Assembly: GCA_944321945.1 (NCBI GenBank) | Contig: CALUNE010000018.1 | Coordinates: 1-45,561, forward strand | Direction: 5' to 3' | DNA from: an uncultured Alistipes sp. | GTDB taxonomy: Bacteria > Bacteroidota > Bacteroidia > Bacteroidales > Rikenellaceae | DNA length: 45,561 bases | Shown: one piece after another, positions 1 to 8,649 of the stretch | Layout: each line of letters opens with the position of its first letter | How positions within the stretch are numbered: position 1 is the stretch's first letter | Notes under the pieces: model-generated | The model's input: the letters and a program-made list of their open reading frames with translations, nothing else | The model's database searches: none | What the model was told of the DNA's origin: nothing | Made by a program: the position numbers and the translations under genes

Positions 1-43
1 CTGGGCGTTTGTTTTGCAATCTGCTGATTTTCAGCGTTTGTTG

Positions 44-130
44 CGGAGAGAGAGGGATTCGAACCCCCGGTACAGTTACCCGTACACCGCATTTCGAGTG
101 CGGCCCGATCGACCACTCCGGCATCTCTCC
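44..130 (-). tRNA. tRNA-Ser(CGA)
   Basis: On the minus strand the acceptor arms GGAGAGA (130-124) and TCTCTCC (51-45) pair, with discriminator G at 44. The anticodon loop is CTCGAAA on a CCGCA/TGCGG stem, giving anticodon CGA. A variable arm and a T arm with loop TTCGAAT are present. The 87-nt length fits a class II serine tRNA. CCA is not encoded, as at the other tRNAs in this window. Confidence 0.93.
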
Positions 131-166
131 TTTTCGGTCGAGACCAAAACTGTTGTTTTGGGACTG

Positions 167-174
167 CAAATATA
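167..174 (-). promoter_or_regulatory. Candidate -7 box for tRNA-Ser
   Basis: The minus strand reads TATATTTG, a match to the Bacteroidota -7 consensus TAnnTTTG, 37 bases upstream of the tRNA 5' end. No clear TTG -33 element lies at 19-21 bases, so the call rests on the -7 box and position. Confidence 0.45.
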
Positions 175-574
175 GACATAATTTTTGTTTTTGTACACCT
201 TTCGATAAAAATTTTTGCAGTTAAAGGCAAAAATGCCCCTGTGGAGGGTTCCGAGGCCGTTTTCTCGGGCCGGCATGTCCGATGACTGCCCGGGCACGAT
301 CGGCGAATCGACAAAAAGAACCGGTCAATCCGACGGTTTTGCGCCCGACTTTTCGTATCTTTGTCCGGAGGAGCCTCGGAACGCGGTATCCGACGGCGCG
401 GGAATGGCTCGGCCATTTGCGGCAGCCGCGATCTGTGCGTACCCAGGTCGGCTCCACCGGGTCGCTTCGCATGCAGTATTCGGCGCCGATATCCGTTTAT
501 AAGGGTGAAGCGATACTAAAAACGGTATGATTTTCGTTTTTTAACCAAAGCAGCTAACGCAAACCAAGTGCGCT
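175..574. other. Intergenic stretch without a convincing gene
   Basis: Short open frames here overlap one another on both strands and have no ribosome-binding context or recognisable domain. A plus-strand TATCTTTG at 356-363 fits the -7 consensus and could drive the gene starting at 575 with a leader of about 205 nt, but its -33 spacing is poor. Confidence 0.4.
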
Positions 575-1744
575 ATGAAAAATTTCAAGATTTTGATCGG
601 AATACTCTTCCTGACGGCCGGTGCGAGCGGATGTTCGTCGCTCTACCAGGCCTCGGCGGGATACGCTTCCGACGATCTGTATGCGGTCCACGACCGCGCC
701 GAGATCGCCCGCAAGCAGCAGGCCCGTGCCGAAGCCCAGCGTGCGGAGGCCGAGGCCCGCAAGGCCGAATGGGAAGCCCGGATCGCGGAGGCCGAAGCCG
801 CCGCGGCCGAAAACCGGTATTATGAGTACACCTCGCCCGATGCGAATCCCTACGAGAGCATTCTGGCCGACGATTACGAGAGTGCCTATGCCCGTCGTTT
901 GAGAGGATTCGACTCGCCAACCTACAAGATGCCGTCGAGCTATCTCGACGCGCGGTACAGTTCGGCATTCACCTATGCATCGGCCTACGACCCGGCCTTC
1001 TACAACATTGTCATCTCGGGGGATCAGGTCTGGGTCGAACCCAAGTACATCACCTCGATGTTCGGAACGTGGGGCGGTACGGTCCTCGTCGATCCGTGGT
1101 ACTACGGCTGGAACTGGCCCTGGGGCCCGAGCCTGACGTTCGGCAGCTGGGGTTGGGGCTTCGGCTGGAACAGCTGGTACAACCCCTGGTACTATTCGTC
1201 GTGGTACGGGCCGTGGGGACCGTGGTACAGCTCGTGGTATGATCCCTGGTGGGGCTACGGCTGGTACGGATGGCATGGCTGGTACGGCCATCCGCACTAT
1301 TGGGCCCATGGCTGGCATGGCGGCGGACGCCCCTACCGGAACTATTACGCCAACCCGGGCGGACGCAACGCCCGCGGCTATACGCCGGGCCGGTCGCTTT
1401 CGGGCCGTACCTACGGCGTCGGATCGGGCAGCTACAATTCGCGCGGGAACGCTGGCCGTCGTACGGTGACCTACGACACCCGCTACGGTAGTCGTCGGGA
1501 CAACAGCCCCTTCGGCAACGGTTCGCGCGGCAGCTACAACAATTACGACAACAACAGCAACAGCAATCGTTTCCCGACCTACAACGGCGGCAGCTTCAAC
1601 AGCGGTTCGCGCAGCGGCAGCTTCAACAGCGGCGGCAGCTTCGGCGGTTCGCGCGGCGGATCGACGGGGGGCGGCAGCTTCGGCGGCGGAGGCGGTTCGC
1701 GTGGTGGATCGGTCGGTGGCGGCGGTTCGCGCGGCAGCCGATGA
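575..1744 (+). CDS. Low-complexity Trp/Tyr/Gly-rich lipoprotein, function unknown
   Basis: The 389-residue product starts with a lipoprotein signal (MKNFKILIGILFLTAGASGC, lipobox GASGC), so it should be anchored in the outer membrane or periplasm. Residues about 45-85 are an Ala/Glu/Arg-rich stretch likely to be helical or coiled coil. A more ordinary region follows to about residue 165. Residues about 165-250 are extremely rich in Trp, Tyr, Gly and Pro, and the C-terminal 130 residues are Gly/Ser/Arg/Asn-rich with GGS and SRG repeats. The aromatic stretch suggests an adhesive or wall-interacting surface, but that is inference. The next gene starts 28 bases downstream, so they may be co-transcribed. 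I do not recognise a characterised family. Confidence 0.85.
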   Translation: MKNFKILIGILFLTAGASGCSSLYQASAGYASDDLYAVHDRAEIARKQQARAEAQRAEAEARKAEWEARIAEAEAAAAENRYYEYTSPDANPYESILADDYESAYARRLRGFDSPTYKMPSSYLDARYSSAFTYASAYDPAFYNIVISGDQVWVEPKYITSMFGTWGGTVLVDPWYYGWNWPWGPSLTFGSWGWGFGWNSWYNPWYYSSWYGPWGPWYSSWYDPWWGYGWYGWHGWYGHPHYWAHGWHGGGRPYRNYYANPGGRNARGYTPGRSLSGRTYGVGSGSYNSRGNAGRRTVTYDTRYGSRRDNSPFGNGSRGSYNNYDNNSNSNRFPTYNGGSFNSGSRSGSFNSGGSFGGSRGGSTGGGSFGGGGGSRGGSVGGGGSRGSR

Positions 1745-1772
1745 CCGGTGGCCTGGATAAAATGAATCGGAT

Positions 1773-3524
1773 ATGAAAAGAATCGTGAAAATAGGAATTC
1801 TGTGTGCGGCGGCGGTGGCTCTGATGCCCCTCCGGGCGCAGACAGCCGATCAGCGGATCAACTACGGATTCGGCGGCTCGGTGTTGAATCGCGACATGCT
1901 GTGGACGTCGGATTTTGCCGAGCTGAGCCGGACGCATCTCTTCGGAACGGCGCGTGTGATGGGTATGGGCGGTGCGTTCGTGTCGCTGGGAGCCGATCTG
2001 ACGTCGATGTCGCTCAACCCCGCGGGTCTGGGCATGTACCGCGGCAGTGAATTTACCATCACGCCGCTGGTGACCGTCGCGCACGCCTCGACCGAGGGTA
2101 CCAATACGTGGCAGAACAACAACAAGACCCGCTTTGCCATGGCCAACGTGGGCGTGGCGCTGAACATCTACGAGAGCGGTTCGCGCAAACTGACCAGCCT
2201 GACGCTCGGACTGGGGCTCAACCGCGTGGCGGACTTCAACAACCGCTACTCCTTCTCGTCGGAGTCGCTCTACGACCCCTCGACGGGGGCCTTCATGCCC
2301 ACCATCGGCGACATCTTCTCGCAGCAGCTCAACTCGTGGGGCGTGCGGCCCAACAGCTCGAACCAGTTGCTGATGGACTATCTGCACCCGAGTGTCTGGC
2401 CCGCGGCGCTGGGTTATGACGGCTACATGGTCGACTACTTCGCCGACGGCGGCGAGAACCCGTGGGGGGTGGCGCGCATCGGCGGCAATGCCTCGGTGCT
2501 TCACTCGATGGATGTGGTCAACAGCGGATCGATCAACGAATTTGATATTTCGCTGGGCGGCAACATCAACAATATCGTCTACTTCGGCGCCACGCTCGGC
2601 ATCCAGAGCGTCTACAAGCGCACGGCGATGACCTACCAGGAGGAGTACGGATACTTCAACACGAACGGTGTGGCCCAGACGCTCAACCGGCAGACCGGCG
2701 AGTGGTCGAATCTGACCGAGCAGTTGGAGATGATGAACCTCACGCAGCGGATGACCATCGACGGCAGCGGCGTGAACCTCAAACTGGGCGTTGTCGTGCG
2801 ACCGGTGGCGGGGCTGCGCGTGGGCCTGGCGTTCCACACGCCGACCTACTATGCACTCGACTACTCCTACCGGGCCGGCATCACGACCAGCATCGTCCAG
2901 ACTCAGGACATCATCAACAACGGCTCGATCCGTGGCGTACAGAAGGGCAACGACTCGCCTGCGGCCAGCAATGAAGCCCCCGACAACTGGCACTTCACAT
3001 CGCCGGCACGGCTGATGTTCGGCGCCTCGTACACGTTCGGCAACTTCGCCATCGTGTCGGTGGACTACGAGCGCGACTGGTACAACGGAATCCGAGTCAA
3101 GGGGGTGCCGCGGAACAACGAACTTTCGTCGGAGGACTACAAGGCGGAGTTCAAGCACAACTTCCGGGCGACGAATTCACTGCGCGTCGGCGCCGAGATC
3201 AAACCGCTGCCGTTCCTGGCCGTACGCGTGGGCGGCGGCTATACGGATTCGATGCTTCAGGACCGTGCAATGTACACCTACGGCACCAATGCCGGCATGC
3301 CGGTGACCTACCAGAGCTGCTATGTCTCGGCGGGTCTGGGGCTGATGCTCTCGCGCACGGTCTCGCTCGATCTGGCCTACCAGAACGTCTCGGACAAACT
3401 GAACGGCTATCAGCTCTTCTTCAGCCAGGATTACGCGACGGGCGATCTGAAGACCTGGTCCGGGGTCTACAACACCTCGATCACGAACCACTACATCTCC
3501 ATGTCGCTCAACTTCCGCTTCTGA
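1773..3524 (+). CDS. FadL/OmpP1-like outer membrane protein
   Basis: The 583-residue product has a signal peptide ([20 protein letters not shown], cleavage probably after RAQ). The N-terminal region has the [25 protein letters not shown] pattern seen in FadL/TodX (OmpP1) transport barrels, where it forms part of the plug and first strands. Alternating beta strands follow and the protein ends SLNFRF with a C-terminal aromatic, as expected for an outer-membrane barrel. Family members take up hydrophobic compounds, but the substrate here is unknown. A hairpin terminator follows within 25 bases. The pairing with the upstream lipoprotein suggests shared envelope function without proving it. Confidence 0.82.
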   Translation: MKRIVKIGILCAAAVALMPLRAQTADQRINYGFGGSVLNRDMLWTSDFAELSRTHLFGTARVMGMGGAFVSLGADLTSMSLNPAGLGMYRGSEFTITPLVTVAHASTEGTNTWQNNNKTRFAMANVGVALNIYESGSRKLTSLTLGLGLNRVADFNNRYSFSSESLYDPSTGAFMPTIGDIFSQQLNSWGVRPNSSNQLLMDYLHPSVWPAALGYDGYMVDYFADGGENPWGVARIGGNASVLHSMDVVNSGSINEFDISLGGNINNIVYFGATLGIQSVYKRTAMTYQEEYGYFNTNGVAQTLNRQTGEWSNLTEQLEMMNLTQRMTIDGSGVNLKLGVVVRPVAGLRVGLAFHTPTYYALDYSYRAGITTSIVQTQDIINNGSIRGVQKGNDSPAASNEAPDNWHFTSPARLMFGASYTFGNFAIVSVDYERDWYNGIRVKGVPRNNELSSEDYKAEFKHNFRATNSLRVGAEIKPLPFLAVRVGGGYTDSMLQDRAMYTYGTNAGMPVTYQSCYVSAGLGLMLSRTVSLDLAYQNVSDKLNGYQLFFSQDYATGDLKTWSGVYNTSITNHYISMSLNFRF

Positions 3525-3548
3525 ACCGCACGGCGAGCGATCGGATAA

Positions 3549-3586
3549 ATACAGGGTCCGCATGGTGTCGGACCTTGTATTTTTTT
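3549..3586 (+). terminator. Rho-independent terminator
   Basis: A 12-bp stem (ATACAGGGTCCG with CGGACCTTGTAT, one G-U pair) encloses an 8-nt loop and runs into six T's. It ends the FadL-like gene and abuts the proS promoter. Confidence 0.8.
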
Positions 3587-3587
3587 G

Positions 3588-3595
3588 TATATTTG
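3588..3595 (+). promoter_or_regulatory. -7 box of the proS promoter
   Basis: TATATTTG matches TAnnTTTG 33 bases before the proS ATG, predicting a leader of about 25 nt. The usual -33 position is occupied by the upstream terminator stem, so this element is weak. Confidence 0.55.
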
Positions 3596-3628
3596 CGCCA
3601 CGAAACGAATGCAAAAACAAAATACACA

Positions 3629-5113
3629 ATGGCAAAGGAACTCAAAGACCTAACCAAATCGGAGGAGAACTATTCGCAGTGGTACAACGACCTGGTGGTG
3701 AAGGCCGGGCTGGCCGAGAACTCGGCCGTGCGCGGATGCATGGTCATCAAACCCTATGGCTATGCCATCTGGGAGAAGATGCACGACGCGCTGGACAAGA
3801 TGTTCAAGGAGACGGGACACCAGAACGCCTATTTCCCGCTCTTCATCCCGAAGTCGTTCTTCTCGAAGGAGGCCCACCACGTGGAGGGCTTCGCCAAGGA
3901 GTGCGCCGTGGTGACCCACTACCGGCTGAAGAACGATCCCGAAGGCAAGGGCGTGGTGGTCGACCCGGAGGCCAAACTCGAGGAGGAGCTGATCGTGCGC
4001 CCGACCTCGGAGACGATCATCTGGAACACCTACAAGAACTGGATCCAGTCGTACCGCGACCTGCCGATCCTCTGCAACCAGTGGGCGAACGTCGTGCGCT
4101 GGGAGATGCGTACGCGGCTGTTCCTGCGTACGGCCGAATTCCTCTGGCAGGAGGGCCACACGGCCCACGCCACGCGTGAGGAGGCCGTCGAGGAGGCTAC
4201 GAAGATGATCCACGTCTACGAGCGCTTCGCCCGGGAGTGGATGTCGTTGCCGGTGATCGTGGGCCACAAGTCGCCCAACGAGCGCTTCGCCGGAGCCGAG
4301 GATACGCTCACCATCGAGGCGATGATGCAGGACGGCAAGGCGCTGCAGAGCGGTACGTCGCACTTCCTGGGTCAGAACTTTGCCAAGGCCTTCGACGTGC
4401 AGTACGTCAACAAGGAGGGCAAGCTGGAGTATGTGTGGGCTACGTCGTGGGGCGTTTCGACGCGTCTGATGGGTGCCCTGATCATGGCCCACTCGGACAA
4501 CAACGGTCTGGTGCTGCCTCCGAAACTGGCGCCCATCCAGGTGGTGATGATCCCCATCTACAAGGGCGAGGAGCAGCTGGTCGAGATCCGCAAACGCTTC
4601 GAGGCGATCGCCGCGCAGCTCCGCGAGAAGGGTATCTCGGTGAAGATCGACGACCGCGACAATGTCCGTTCGGGCTTCAAGTTCGCCGAGTACGAGCTCA
4701 AGGGTGTGCCGGTTCGCCTGGCCATGGGCCCGCGCGACGTGGAGAACGCGACGATCGAACTCGTCCGCCGCGATACGCTCGAGAAGATGACCGTTCCGCA
4801 GGAGGGACTCGTCGAGCGCATCGAGGCGCTGATGTCCGAAATCCAGGAAAACATCTACCGCAAGGCGTTGACGTTCCGCGATTCGATGATCACGAAGGTC
4901 GATACGTGGGAGGAGTTCAAGGAGGTCCTCGATACGAAGGGGGGCTTCATCGCGGCCCACTGGGACGGTACGGTCGAGACCGAGGTGGCGATCAAGGATG
5001 CTACGAAGGCGACGATCCGCTGCATTCCGCTCGATGCTCCCGAGGAGGAGGGCGTCTGCATCTACTCGGGCAAGCCGTCGCATCGGCGCGTGCTTTTTGC
5101 CCGCAGTTATTGA
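3629..5113 (+). CDS. proS: Prolyl-tRNA synthetase (ProS type 3, archaeal/eukaryote-like)
   Basis: This class II enzyme charges tRNA-Pro with proline in the cytoplasm. The 494-residue length and lack of the editing insertion of E. coli ProS fit the shorter type 3 form. Class II motifs are visible as RPTSETIIW and [24 protein letters not shown], with [20 protein letters not shown] further on. The anticodon-binding domain begins near [12 protein letters not shown]. The C-terminus ends in Tyr (FARSY), as in many type 3 enzymes. The ATG at 3629 ([12 protein letters not shown]) is chosen because upstream in-frame starts lie in the promoter region and the family begins here. The gene is monocistronic, flanked by its own promoter and a strong terminator. 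Confidence 0.97.
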   Translation: MAKELKDLTKSEENYSQWYNDLVVKAGLAENSAVRGCMVIKPYGYAIWEKMHDALDKMFKETGHQNAYFPLFIPKSFFSKEAHHVEGFAKECAVVTHYRLKNDPEGKGVVVDPEAKLEEELIVRPTSETIIWNTYKNWIQSYRDLPILCNQWANVVRWEMRTRLFLRTAEFLWQEGHTAHATREEAVEEATKMIHVYERFAREWMSLPVIVGHKSPNERFAGAEDTLTIEAMMQDGKALQSGTSHFLGQNFAKAFDVQYVNKEGKLEYVWATSWGVSTRLMGALIMAHSDNNGLVLPPKLAPIQVVMIPIYKGEEQLVEIRKRFEAIAAQLREKGISVKIDDRDNVRSGFKFAEYELKGVPVRLAMGPRDVENATIELVRRDTLEKMTVPQEGLVERIEALMSEIQENIYRKALTFRDSMITKVDTWEEFKEVLDTKGGFIAAHWDGTVETEVAIKDATKATIRCIPLDAPEEEGVCIYSGKPSHRRVLFARSY

Positions 5114-5138
5114 TCTCCCGCATCCGGGAGACGTCCGG

Positions 5139-5172
5139 AAAACGGGGCCGCAAGTGATTGCGGCCCCGTTTT
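5139..5172 (+). terminator. Rho-independent terminator after proS
   Basis: A perfect 15-bp stem (left arm 5139-5153, right arm 5158-5172) with a GTGA loop. The arms begin with AAAA and end with TTTT, so it can act in both directions. Confidence 0.85.
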
Positions 5173-5271
5173 GTCGGGGACGGGTGCCGGTCGGCGTGCC
5201 CGGTGACCCTCCAGTTTCCGAAAATGTAAAGATATTGTGGGTCGGGGAGATCAGTCATTTGAATTTTTTCG

Positions 5272-5279
5272 TACTTTTG
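5272..5279 (+). promoter_or_regulatory. -7 box for the CDF transporter gene
   Basis: TACTTTTG matches TAnnTTTG 22 bases upstream of the ATG at 5302. The nearest TTTG upstream (5258-5261) is too close for a standard -33 element. Confidence 0.5.
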
Positions 5280-5301
5280 GTCGCGGATAAATGTTGTGAT
5301 T

Positions 5302-6201
5302 ATGTCGAGTGAAGCGGAAATCCGAAAACGGAAAATCTATCGCGTAACCTTTGTCGGGTTCGTGGTCAATCTTATCCTGTCGTTGCTCAAACTGGCAGCG
5401 GGTCTGGTCGGCCGAAGCGGTGCCATGATCGCCGATGCCGTCCATTCGTTCTCCGATCTGGCGACCGACGTGGTGGTGATCGCCTTTGCGCGGATCTCGG
5501 CCAAGCCCAGCGATTCAGGTCACGATTACGGCCACGGCAAGTATGAAACCCTGGCGACGATCATCATCAGCATCGCACTGGGTGTCGTCGGCGCCGGTAT
5601 CCTGATCGACAGCATCGAGCGGATCCGGGTTGTCCTCGACGGAGGACTGCTTCCGCGTCCGGGCGCCATTGCGCTCGTTGCGGCCGTCGTTTCGATCATC
5701 GTCAAGGAGATTCTTTATCGCTATACGGTGCGGGTCGGGCGCCAGGTCCAGAGCCCGAGCGTCATCGCCAATGCCTGGCATCACCGCAGCGACGCCCTTT
5801 CATCGCTGGGAACGCTCGTCGGTATCGGCTGCGCCTATTTTCTGGGCTCGAAGTGGCGGATCGCCGATCCCGTTGCCGCACTGGTCGTGGCAATCTTTAT
5901 CTTCAAGATCGCTTTCGATCTGATTCGTACCGGTATCGGTGAATTGCTCGAGCAGTCGCTTCCGGCCGATGTCGAGGATGAGATCCTGCGCATCGTCACG
6001 GCCAATCCCGAAATCCGCGAGCCCCATAACCTGCGCACGCGCCGTATCGGAGCCTCGATCGCCATCGAGGTGCATGTCCGCATGGACGGACAGATGACCG
6101 TCGAGCATTCGCATGATCTGACGGTGGATATCGAGCGGCGTCTGCGCGCACGCTTCGGCGAGGGGACAATGATCGCCATCCATGTGGAGCCGCTCAAGTG
6201 A
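5302..6201 (+). CDS. Cation diffusion facilitator (CDF) family metal exporter
   Basis: CDF proteins are inner-membrane proton antiporters that export divalent metals such as Zn2+, Fe2+ or Mn2+. The 299-residue protein has several membrane segments in its first 210 residues (VGFVVNLILSLLKLAAGL, TIIISIALGVVGAGILI, LVAAVVSIIVKEIL, AALVVAIFIFKIAFDLI). The metal-site motifs are present: DAVHSFSDLATD in the second helix and NAWHHRSDALSS in the fifth, plus the linker HDYGHGKYE. The C-terminal 90 residues are the cytoplasmic ferredoxin-like domain. Start ATG 5302 is preferred over an upstream in-frame GTG at 5296. The metal cannot be decided from sequence alone. Confidence 0.93.
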   Translation: MSSEAEIRKRKIYRVTFVGFVVNLILSLLKLAAGLVGRSGAMIADAVHSFSDLATDVVVIAFARISAKPSDSGHDYGHGKYETLATIIISIALGVVGAGILIDSIERIRVVLDGGLLPRPGAIALVAAVVSIIVKEILYRYTVRVGRQVQSPSVIANAWHHRSDALSSLGTLVGIGCAYFLGSKWRIADPVAALVVAIFIFKIAFDLIRTGIGELLEQSLPADVEDEILRIVTANPEIREPHNLRTRRIGASIAIEVHVRMDGQMTVEHSHDLTVDIERRLRARFGEGTMIAIHVEPLK

Positions 6202-6275
6202 CAGTCCGGCCTGTCGGCACGATATTTGCAGGTCATTCGTCCGAAAAAATCGAATTGTTCTCAAGAGTGGAAAAA

Positions 6276-6306
6276 TTTGTTTTTTTCGGAGAAAATAGCT
6301 ACCTTG
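6276..6306 (+). promoter_or_regulatory. Promoter of the ECF sigma factor gene
   Basis: TTTG (6276-6279), a 20-base spacer and TACCTTG (6300-6306) resemble the housekeeping promoter. The leader would be about 125 nt and contains a CCCTGCA/TGCAGGG stem-loop near 6322-6344. Confidence 0.55.
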
Positions 6307-6436
6307 CCGACGTAAAGTCCCCTGCAGGAGAGAATTGCAGGGAGACGGATCGTGAGAGGATATTATACGTAACGCTTAAAAGGAATTGCCTATCGGAAAA
6401 GACTCTACTCTTTGTAACTAATTGGGAGACAAGAGT

Positions 6437-7021
6437 ATGAACGTGCAAGTATTAAGTGACCAGGTATTGCTTAATCACTACCTTTCCGGGGATCGGAGCG
6501 CTATGTCCCAGCTCATCGAGCGCCACAGTCGTCGCGTGCGTGACTACATCAACATGATGGTCAAGGATCGCGATGTGGCCGATGACATTTTCCAGGAGAC
6601 ATTCATCAAAGCTGTCCGCGTCATCGACGAAGGCCGTTATACGGATAACGGTAAGTTCTTGTCGTGGATTCTCCGGATCGCCCACAATCAGGTGATCGAC
6701 CATTTCCGTGCCCAGCGTCAGGACAAGTCCGTGAGCGAGTCCGAGGCGGGTTACGACATGCTCGGGACGCTGAAACTCGCCGAACGGACGGTTGAGGATG
6801 CGATGGTCAGCGATCAGATCGAACGCGACGTGCGGGGACTGGTCGATCTGCTGCCTGCCGAACAGCGCGAAGTGGTGATGATGCGCTACTTCTCGGGATT
6901 GAGCTTCAAGGATATCGCCGAGCAGACCAACGTCAGCATCAATACCGCTCTGGGTCGGATGCGTTATGCGCTGATCAACCTGCGTCGCATGATCAAGGAA
7001 AAAAATCTGATTCTCTGTTGA
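6437..7021 (+). CDS. ECF-type RNA polymerase sigma factor (sigma-70 family)
   Basis: A small sigma factor of 194 residues with regions 2 and 4 only. Region 2 includes VKDRDVADDIFQETFIKAVRVI and KFLSWILRIAHNQVIDHFRAQR. Region 4 is LPAEQREVVMMRYFSGLSFKDIAEQTNVSINTALGRMRYALINLR, a helix-turn-helix reading the -35. ATG 6437 is preceded by GGGAGAC at good spacing and is preferred over an in-frame TTG at 6422. No membrane anti-sigma gene is adjacent; instead a 56-residue acidic ORF follows 42 bases later. The upstream promoter looks vegetative, so control may be post-transcriptional or through an unlinked partner. Confidence 0.93.
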   Translation: MNVQVLSDQVLLNHYLSGDRSAMSQLIERHSRRVRDYINMMVKDRDVADDIFQETFIKAVRVIDEGRYTDNGKFLSWILRIAHNQVIDHFRAQRQDKSVSESEAGYDMLGTLKLAERTVEDAMVSDQIERDVRGLVDLLPAEQREVVMMRYFSGLSFKDIAEQTNVSINTALGRMRYALINLRRMIKEKNLILC

Positions 7022-7063
7022 GCGGGCACAATATTCTTCCGCCGAGGTGCGTTATATAGACGA

Positions 7064-7234
7064 ATGCAATCTAAGACAACGCCTATGGAGGATATTGACA
7101 AAAATGAGGTCTCTGACAACGGCATCTCTGAAGACGAAGATTTGTTGATGCGGGAGGTGATACAGGGAGATGCTGATCTTTACTATCTTCACCATTACCT
7201 CTCGGAGATCTTCCGACACGGGGATAATTTTTAA
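7064..7234 (+). CDS. 56-residue acidic protein downstream of the ECF sigma factor
   Basis: ATG at 7064 to TAA at 7232-7234, preceded by GAGG at 7044-7047. The product begins MQSKTTPMEDIDKNEVS and ends SEIFRHGDNF. It has 14 Asp/Glu, few Arg/Lys and a His/Tyr-rich helix-like C-terminal half. A strong terminator lies 18 bases after the stop, so the sigma factor and this ORF form a two-gene transcript. No known family is recognised. A sigma-binding regulator is an inference from position and acidity. ATG 7085 is an alternative start. Confidence 0.6.
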   Translation: MQSKTTPMEDIDKNEVSDNGISEDEDLLMREVIQGDADLYYLHHYLSEIFRHGDNF

Positions 7235-7252
7235 GGGTTAATTTTTGATGGG

Positions 7253-7282
7253 GAAGGGCGCCGTGAGGCGCCCTTCATTTTT
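7253..7282 (+). terminator. Rho-independent terminator of the sigma operon
   Basis: A perfect 10-bp stem (GAAGGGCGCC with GGCGCCCTTC) closes a GTGA loop and is followed by ATTTTT. Confidence 0.88.
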
Positions 7283-7494
7283 CGGAGAATCTGGATGCGC
7301 CGTGCCCCTACTCGCTGATGGTGTTTCAGATACGCAGTCCGCGGCTCGAAAACCCGTGTTTGTTTCCGTTTTTGCCAGAGTCAGACCTGTTTTGACGGTT
7401 TGTACCTTATATGATACGTCGGTTTCTTGGTATTATCCTCATTTTTGTACGATTTTTCGGCTGGCGAGAAGGACGAGTGAGGTATCCGCCCCGA

Positions 7495-7524
7495 TTGAGG
7501 GTCGAGAAACCGAACTTAATTTTG
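7495..7524 (+). promoter_or_regulatory. Promoter abutting the DUF3575 start codon
   Basis: TTG (7495-7497), a 19-base spacer and TAATTTTG (7517-7524) form a full match. Transcription would start about six bases on, at the ATG (7528 or 7531), implying an almost leaderless mRNA. Confidence 0.5.
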
Positions 7525-7527
7525 TGC

Positions 7528-8124
7528 ATGATGAACAAAAAGATTCTTCTGTCGCTTCTGTTGGCCGTGTGCTGCTGGTTCGGAGCCGCAGCACAGCAGG
7601 TGGCCGTGAAGACCAACCTTCTCTATTGGGCGGCCACAACGCCGAACCTCGGAGCCGAGGTGGCGCTGAGCAAACACTCCACGATCGGCATGACGGCCAA
7701 CTGGAATCCCTGGACCATCGGTGCCGACAACCGGATCCGGCATTGGTTCGTGCGGCCCGAATACCGGTATTGGGTCACCGAGAAGTTCACGCGTCTCTAC
7801 TTCGGAGTCCACGCCATCGGCGGGAATTTCGAGGTCGGCGGCTTCAAACTGCCCTTCATCGGCGACCGCATCCTGACGAGCCTGCCCACGAACTATTACA
7901 AGGGATCGTTCGTCGGTGCGGGATTCAGCATCGGCTATCAGTTTTATGTCAGCCCGCACTGGAATCTCGAATTGTCGGCCGGAGCCGGACTGGCGCGGTT
8001 GAGCTACCACACGGAGCCCGTTCGCGGACCGAAGGCCGCCTCGTACACCAACCGTCGGCGCATTCTGCCGATCCCGACCGAGGTCGGCGTATCGTTCGTC
8101 TATCTGTTCAACTCCCGGAAATAA
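7528..8124 (+). CDS. DUF3575 domain outer-membrane/surface protein
   Basis: The 198-residue product has a signal peptide (MMNKKILLSLLLAVCCWFGAAAQ) and then the DUF3575 pattern: VAVKTNLLYWAATTPNLGAEVAL, NWNPWTIG, RHWFVRPEYRYW, and a glycine/aromatic barrel-like pattern to FVYLFN. In Bacteroidales, DUF3575 genes often sit beside DUF3868 and OmpA-like genes, commonly within major/minor fimbria (Mfa/FimA-type) loci. The gene leads a three-gene operon with 12 bases to the next start. ATG 7528 and 7531 are both possible; the residues between do not affect the signal peptide. Confidence 0.85.
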   Translation: MMNKKILLSLLLAVCCWFGAAAQQVAVKTNLLYWAATTPNLGAEVALSKHSTIGMTANWNPWTIGADNRIRHWFVRPEYRYWVTEKFTRLYFGVHAIGGNFEVGGFKLPFIGDRILTSLPTNYYKGSFVGAGFSIGYQFYVSPHWNLELSAGAGLARLSYHTEPVRGPKAASYTNRRRILPIPTEVGVSFVYLFNSRK

Positions 8125-8136
8125 CCGAATCGACCC

Positions 8137-8631
8137 ATGAAAAGATATTTTCTGCTTTTGCTGTTTCTTATGGCGGGGCTTTCGCTCCGCGCCCAGATTG
8201 TCGGCGATGTGGCCGTCACGCGGCGGGTGCTTGCCGAGCGCGACGGAAAGTTGCACATGGAGCTGGAGATCACCGTGTCGCGCAATGCCGTGACGCGTTC
8301 GCAGAGCTGGACGATCCTCCCGGAGCTGAGTACGCCGGACCGTCGTTCGGTGAAGCTCTTCCCGCACGTGCTGATCAACGGCCGTTACCAGCAGCACATG
8401 ATGGAGCGCCGCCGCAAGCTGACGGGCTCCTACTGGGCCGAACGCCAGCCCTATCTGACGATCAACGTGGACGGCCGGACCGATCAGACGTTCCGTTACG
8501 TAATGACGGTCCCCTATGAGAGCTGGATGGCCCGGGCGACGCTGGTGCTGCGCCAGATTCAGACCTCGCCGGGGGGCAAGCGTCGGGTCTTTACGGTCGA
8601 TGTCAACGGGGCGGTCGATACGCAGCGCTAA
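8137..8631 (+). CDS. DUF3868 domain protein
   Basis: The 164-residue protein has a signal peptide (MKRYFLLLLFLMAGLSLRAQ) followed by a beta-rich domain: VAVTRRVLAERDGKLHMELEITVSRNAVTRSQSWTILPEL, then a C-terminal section ending VFTVDVNGAVDTQR. This resembles DUF3868, which normally lies between DUF3575 and an OmpA-like partner in Bacteroidales surface loci. The neighbouring lipoprotein carries a similar segment (VVISAANRRNLVERNGKINVDFIVSVPQELQDRNWQLVVGP), so the two may share a fold. The biochemical role is unknown; periplasmic or outer-membrane location follows from the signal peptide. Confidence 0.8.
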   Translation: MKRYFLLLLFLMAGLSLRAQIVGDVAVTRRVLAERDGKLHMELEITVSRNAVTRSQSWTILPELSTPDRRSVKLFPHVLINGRYQQHMMERRRKLTGSYWAERQPYLTINVDGRTDQTFRYVMTVPYESWMARATLVLRQIQTSPGGKRRVFTVDVNGAVDTQR

Positions 8632-8649
8632 CCAAACGGCTTGGGAGAG

